In this document: positions 61,320 through 64,000 of the stretch, one piece after another
Numbering within the stretch: position 1 is the stretch's first letter
How the letters are laid out: each line of letters begins with the position of its first letter
Assembly: GCF_900109925.1 (NCBI RefSeq)
Contig: NZ_FOBW01000001.1
Span: forward strand, 1-64,000
From: Mesobacillus persicus
GTDB lineage: Bacteria; Bacillota; Bacilli; Bacillales; Cytobacillaceae
DNA length: 64,000 nt
Reading direction: 5' to 3'
The notes under the pieces: model-generated
Seen by the model: only the letters and a program-made list of their open reading frames with translations
What the model was told of the DNA's origin: nothing
The model's database searches: none
Position numbers and translations under genes: made by a program

Positions 61320-62657
61320 ATGGCGTACGAATTTAAACTCCCTGACATTGGGGAAGGTTTACATGAGGCACAGGTCCTTGCGTGGTTCATCAAGGTCGGC
61401 GACTATGTAAACGAAAATGACAATATTGTTGAGGTTCAAACAGATAAAGCGGTTGTTGAAATCTCTTCCCCTGTATCCGGAACCGTCCAGGCTCTAGGAG
61501 CGGAGGAAGGTGAAGTCGTAAAAGTAGGTAATACATTGGTTACGGTCCTTGAGGAGGCTAAAATAGGGAGTCATCCTCAGCAAGAACAAACAGAAAATTC
61601 GCCCCAACAAGATTCAACGCATTTAAATTCACTACAAAGTTCAACAGCACAGCAAAAAGAAGTCACAGCTACTCAACCTAAACAACAGCATATTTCAATT
61701 CAAGCATCAAATGCACCAGCAACTCGTCCGATAAAAAAACGCGTGATTGCAGCACCGTCTGTTAGAAAGTTGGCTAGAGAATTAGGGATTGATATAACCG
61801 ATGTTCCCCCAACAGGAAAAGCAGGGAAGGTAACCGATGAAGATGTGCGGAACTTCCAGAGGCAATCGGCACAAGAGACAGCGGCAGCCCTAGCACCTGA
61901 AATCGAGGTTAAAGAAACGGAACAGACGGTAGATATACCAAAAGCGTTGGAGAATAGTGATCGTAGAGAAGCAATCCAAGGGATCAGGAAGGTTATCTAC
62001 GATAATATGAGAAAGTCAAAATCAACAGCCATCCATTGTACAGGAATGGACGAAGTGGTCATCACCAAACTCGTTGACGTGAAAAAACAGCTGCAACCCT
62101 ATGCTGAAACGATGGGTGTGAAACTGACTTATTTGCCGTTTTTTGTAAAAGCTCTATCGAAAGCATTAAAGCATCACCCGATATTTAATGCATCAGTTGA
62201 TGATGAAAAAATGGAAATCGTTTACAAAAAAGACATCCATATTGGGATTGCTACCGCAACCAATGAAGGACTGATCGTACCTGTAATTAAACATGCAGAT
62301 CGCAAGACAGTATTGGAAATTGCTCAAGAAATTCAGGACCTTTCCAAACGATCACGGGAACGTAAGCTAAAACCGGCCGAGTTGACTGGCAGTACGTTTA
62401 CGATTTCAAACACGGGTGCTAGCGGTGGTTGGTTTGCAACACCAATCATTAATTACCCAGAAGTAGCGATATTAGGAGTACATTCGATAAAGAAACGCCC
62501 AATTGTCGTGAACGATGAAATTGTGATTGGGCATGTAATGGGTACGTCGTTAACGTTTGATCATCGCATCATTGATGGTGAGCCGGCGAATAACTTTATG
62601 GCACGTGTCCATGCCTATATTGAAAACCCTGAAAGGTTGATTTTAGAGAGTTATTAA
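61320..62657 (+). CDS. 2-oxoacid dehydrogenase E2 component (dihydrolipoamide acyltransferase)
   Basis: A 445-residue acyltransferase: lipoyl domain (residues 1-78, lipoyl Lys in VQTDKAVVEI), Gln/Ser-rich linker, subunit-binding domain (AAPSVRKLARELGIDITDVPPTGKAGK about residues 140-180), second linker, and catalytic domain ending in TFDHRIIDGEPANNF with catalytic His. The ATG at 61320 has AAAGGAG upstream. It carries acyl groups from E1 to CoA. The matching E3 gene is not in the window. Confidence 0.94.
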   Translation: MAYEFKLPDIGEGLHEAQVLAWFIKVGDYVNENDNIVEVQTDKAVVEISSPVSGTVQALGAEEGEVVKVGNTLVTVLEEAKIGSHPQQEQTENSPQQDSTHLNSLQSSTAQQKEVTATQPKQQHISIQASNAPATRPIKKRVIAAPSVRKLARELGIDITDVPPTGKAGKVTDEDVRNFQRQSAQETAAALAPEIEVKETEQTVDIPKALENSDRREAIQGIRKVIYDNMRKSKSTAIHCTGMDEVVITKLVDVKKQLQPYAETMGVKLTYLPFFVKALSKALKHHPIFNASVDDEKMEIVYKKDIHIGIATATNEGLIVPVIKHADRKTVLEIAQEIQDLSKRSRERKLKPAELTGSTFTISNTGASGGWFATPIINYPEVAILGVHSIKKRPIVVNDEIVIGHVMGTSLTFDHRIIDGEPANNFMARVHAYIENPERLILESY

Positions 62658-62714
62658 ATGCTTGTTGGTAGGACGGGCTAGGAACCTATATTAGTAGATT
62701 CGGAGGTTGCCTTT

Positions 62715-64000
62715 ATGACATTGATGTATGATCAATTATTAAACATCATCCGAGATGTAGACAGAATCTCTCTTAATGAAACGATTCTTGAACAGCATAG
62801 CAAAGGAATGACCTACCATACTCCACAAAAACCTGAACTAGTGGTGTACCCGCAAACGAAAGAGGAAGTAAGTCAAATTCTTACTTATGCAAATGAAAGG
62901 TGTATACCTGTCACGCCATTCGGAGTGGGAAGTAGTCTTGAGGGGCACATCATCCCTGCCCAAGGCGGAATTACAGTCAATCTTTCACTAATGAACAAGG
63001 TGGTGGAAGTTCGCCCAGAAGACTTTTTGGTAAAAGTCCAGCCAGGAGTAACCAGAAGTCAGTTAAATAAGGAATTGAAAAGGCATGGGCTGTTCTTTCC
63101 GGTCGACCCTGGAGCTGATGCAACGATTGGTGGAATGGCCTCGACAAACGCCAGTGGCACGAATAGCGTTAAATATGGAACAATGAAAGACCAAGTGTTA
63201 GGACTAGAAGTTGTTCTGGCTGATGGTCGTGTTGTCAGGACTGGGGGAATGGCTGTTAAATCATCTGCTGGCTATAACTTGACTAGTTTGCTCGTCGGCT
63301 CTGAAGGAACTCTAGGAATTATTACGGAGATTACGTTACGCCTTCAGGGCATTCCTGAAATAATCGTAGCAAGTAGAGCCCTTTTTGCTTCCATTGAGGC
63401 AGCGGGTAATGCTGCAGCAGCTATGTTGAAATCGGGCCTTGATTTAGGAAAGGTTGAGTTAGTAGACCAAGCAACGATTCAGGCTGTTAATGCTTATAAA
63501 AACACCGATTATCAAGAAGTTCCAACCTTGTTCATTGAAATGAGCGGCAGTGAGCAAGCCGTTAAAAAGGATATGGAGCTAGCTCAGGAAATAGCGGTGG
63601 AAGAAGGCTGTCAATTGTTTGAATCTGAAAGTGACTCACTTGCAAGAGCAAAGCTTTGGGAGGCAAGACATCATGTTGCCTTTGCCATTCAGGCTGCTAA
63701 TCCAGGAAAAGGTTTGTTATCAACAGATGTGTGCGTCCCGATTTCGGAACTTCCTAATGCGATCAAGGAAACGAGGAAGTTGATTGAACGGCACGGAGTG
63801 GAAGCCGCAATCTTTGGTCATGTTGGAGACGGAAATTATCATGCGGTGCTTTCAATTGATGCAAACGATCCGGAAAGTGTGAAAAAAATTGAAGAGATTA
63901 ATCAACAGATTGTGGCTTATGCGTTAGCAAAGGGTGGAACATGCACTGGAGAGCATGGAATCGGTTTAGGGAAAAAACAGTTTTTACGTTTAGAGCATGG
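62715..64000 (+). CDS. GlcD-type FAD-linked oxidase (D-lactate/glycolate dehydrogenase family), cut by the window end
   Basis: At least 428 residues are visible from ATG 62715, which has GGAGG 9-10 nt upstream; the stop is beyond the window. The FAD-binding PCMH domain has VTPFGVGSSLEGHIIPAQGGI, DPGADATIGGMASTNASGTNS and GSEGTLGIITEIT. The C-terminal oxidase domain has FGHVGDGNYHAVL and GTCTGEHGIG. It should oxidise a 2-hydroxyacid to a 2-oxoacid, which the E1/E2 complex encoded upstream could then decarboxylate. Confidence 0.92.
   Translation, partial: MTLMYDQLLNIIRDVDRISLNETILEQHSKGMTYHTPQKPELVVYPQTKEEVSQILTYANERCIPVTPFGVGSSLEGHIIPAQGGITVNLSLMNKVVEVRPEDFLVKVQPGVTRSQLNKELKRHGLFFPVDPGADATIGGMASTNASGTNSVKYGTMKDQVLGLEVVLADGRVVRTGGMAVKSSAGYNLTSLLVGSEGTLGIITEITLRLQGIPEIIVASRALFASIEAAGNAAAAMLKSGLDLGKVELVDQATIQAVNAYKNTDYQEVPTLFIEMSGSEQAVKKDMELAQEIAVEEGCQLFESESDSLARAKLWEARHHVAFAIQAANPGKGLLSTDVCVPISELPNAIKETRKLIERHGVEAAIFGHVGDGNYHAVLSIDANDPESVKKIEEINQQIVAYALAKGGTCTGEHGIGLGKKQFLRLEH

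Noticed and set aside
61154-61336. 60-residue open frame across the GC-rich element
   Set aside because: It lies wholly within a structured dispersed repeat, is rich in Arg and Gly as chance GC-rich frames are, and has no ribosome site.

Overview
The window comes from a low-GC, endospore-forming Firmicute, most likely a Bacillaceae member close to Bacillus in the broad sense. Evidence for this is the strong AGGAGG-type ribosome binding sites, frequent TTG and GTG starts, two sspH-type spore proteins, several CotF-like coat proteins, two YjcZ-type mini-proteins, a Spo0E-like phosphatase, an RsbR-type stressosome protein and a class IV (PhaR/PhaC) polyester synthase. No species can be assigned from the sequence alone. 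No rRNA, phage, plasmid or intact insertion sequence was seen.

Layout. 1-165: tRNA-Ile(GAU) and its terminator. 296-11077: a cobalamin riboswitch with a terminator, then one long operon for corrinoid uptake and salvage: btuF, btuC, a btuD-cbiZ fusion, cbiB, cobD, cobU, a 39-codon micro-ORF, cobS, a cobC-like phosphatase, a short CobU-like P-loop protein, a PduO-type adenosyltransferase, cblT, cblS and a second phosphatase. Together they can import cobinamide or cobalamin, adenosylate it, cut adenosylcobinamide to cobyric acid, rebuild the aminopropanol arm and attach alpha-ribazole taken from outside. 11263-13968: an orphan PAS/GAF sensor kinase. 14153-20800: single genes for a lipoprotein, an alarmone hydrolase next to an ADP-ribosylglycohydrolase, SspH, an ASCH-like protein, a PH-domain protein, Mn catalase, YetF-type proteins and spore coat proteins. 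21167-25495: pantothenate symporter with its small partner, MazG-like protein, DMT transporter, second SspH, FAD oxidoreductase.

25814-34268: a PucR-type regulator followed by a five-gene catabolic cluster: an ectoine-hydrolase-like M24 enzyme, a trans-sulfuration-type PLP enzyme, an M20 deacylase, a homoserine-dehydrogenase-like enzyme and an aldehyde dehydrogenase. It resembles ectoine breakdown, but the middle steps use unexpected families. 34353-36762: two divergent pairs of CotF-like coat genes and adhB. 36884-40139: YetF, YjcZ, an RsbR paralog, an alpha/beta hydrolase. 40408-43606: a TetR regulator and a CYP102-type P450-reductase fusion that has lost its NADPH-binding end. 43769-49607: a GPH-family symporter, a repeat-rich non-coding stretch, and cysJI sulfite reductase. 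49867-53928: phaR-phaC, Spo0E-like, several very small proteins, a HIT-like protein.

54506-55549 encodes the most unusual protein: an HTH domain joined to a catalytically dead piece of the F1-ATPase beta subunit, preceded by two nearly identical 16-bp palindromes. 55617-64000: a TetR-ADH-ALDH operon, divergent from genes for 2-oxoacid dehydrogenase E1alpha, E1beta and E2 plus a GlcD-type FAD oxidase cut by the window end. Several repeat families lie between genes: a GTGCC(A/T)GGCAC palindrome family, a 44-bp tandem repeat, a GGAGAA..TCCGCTTA repeat, and a 165-bp GC-rich structured element inserted inside the E1/E2 operon.
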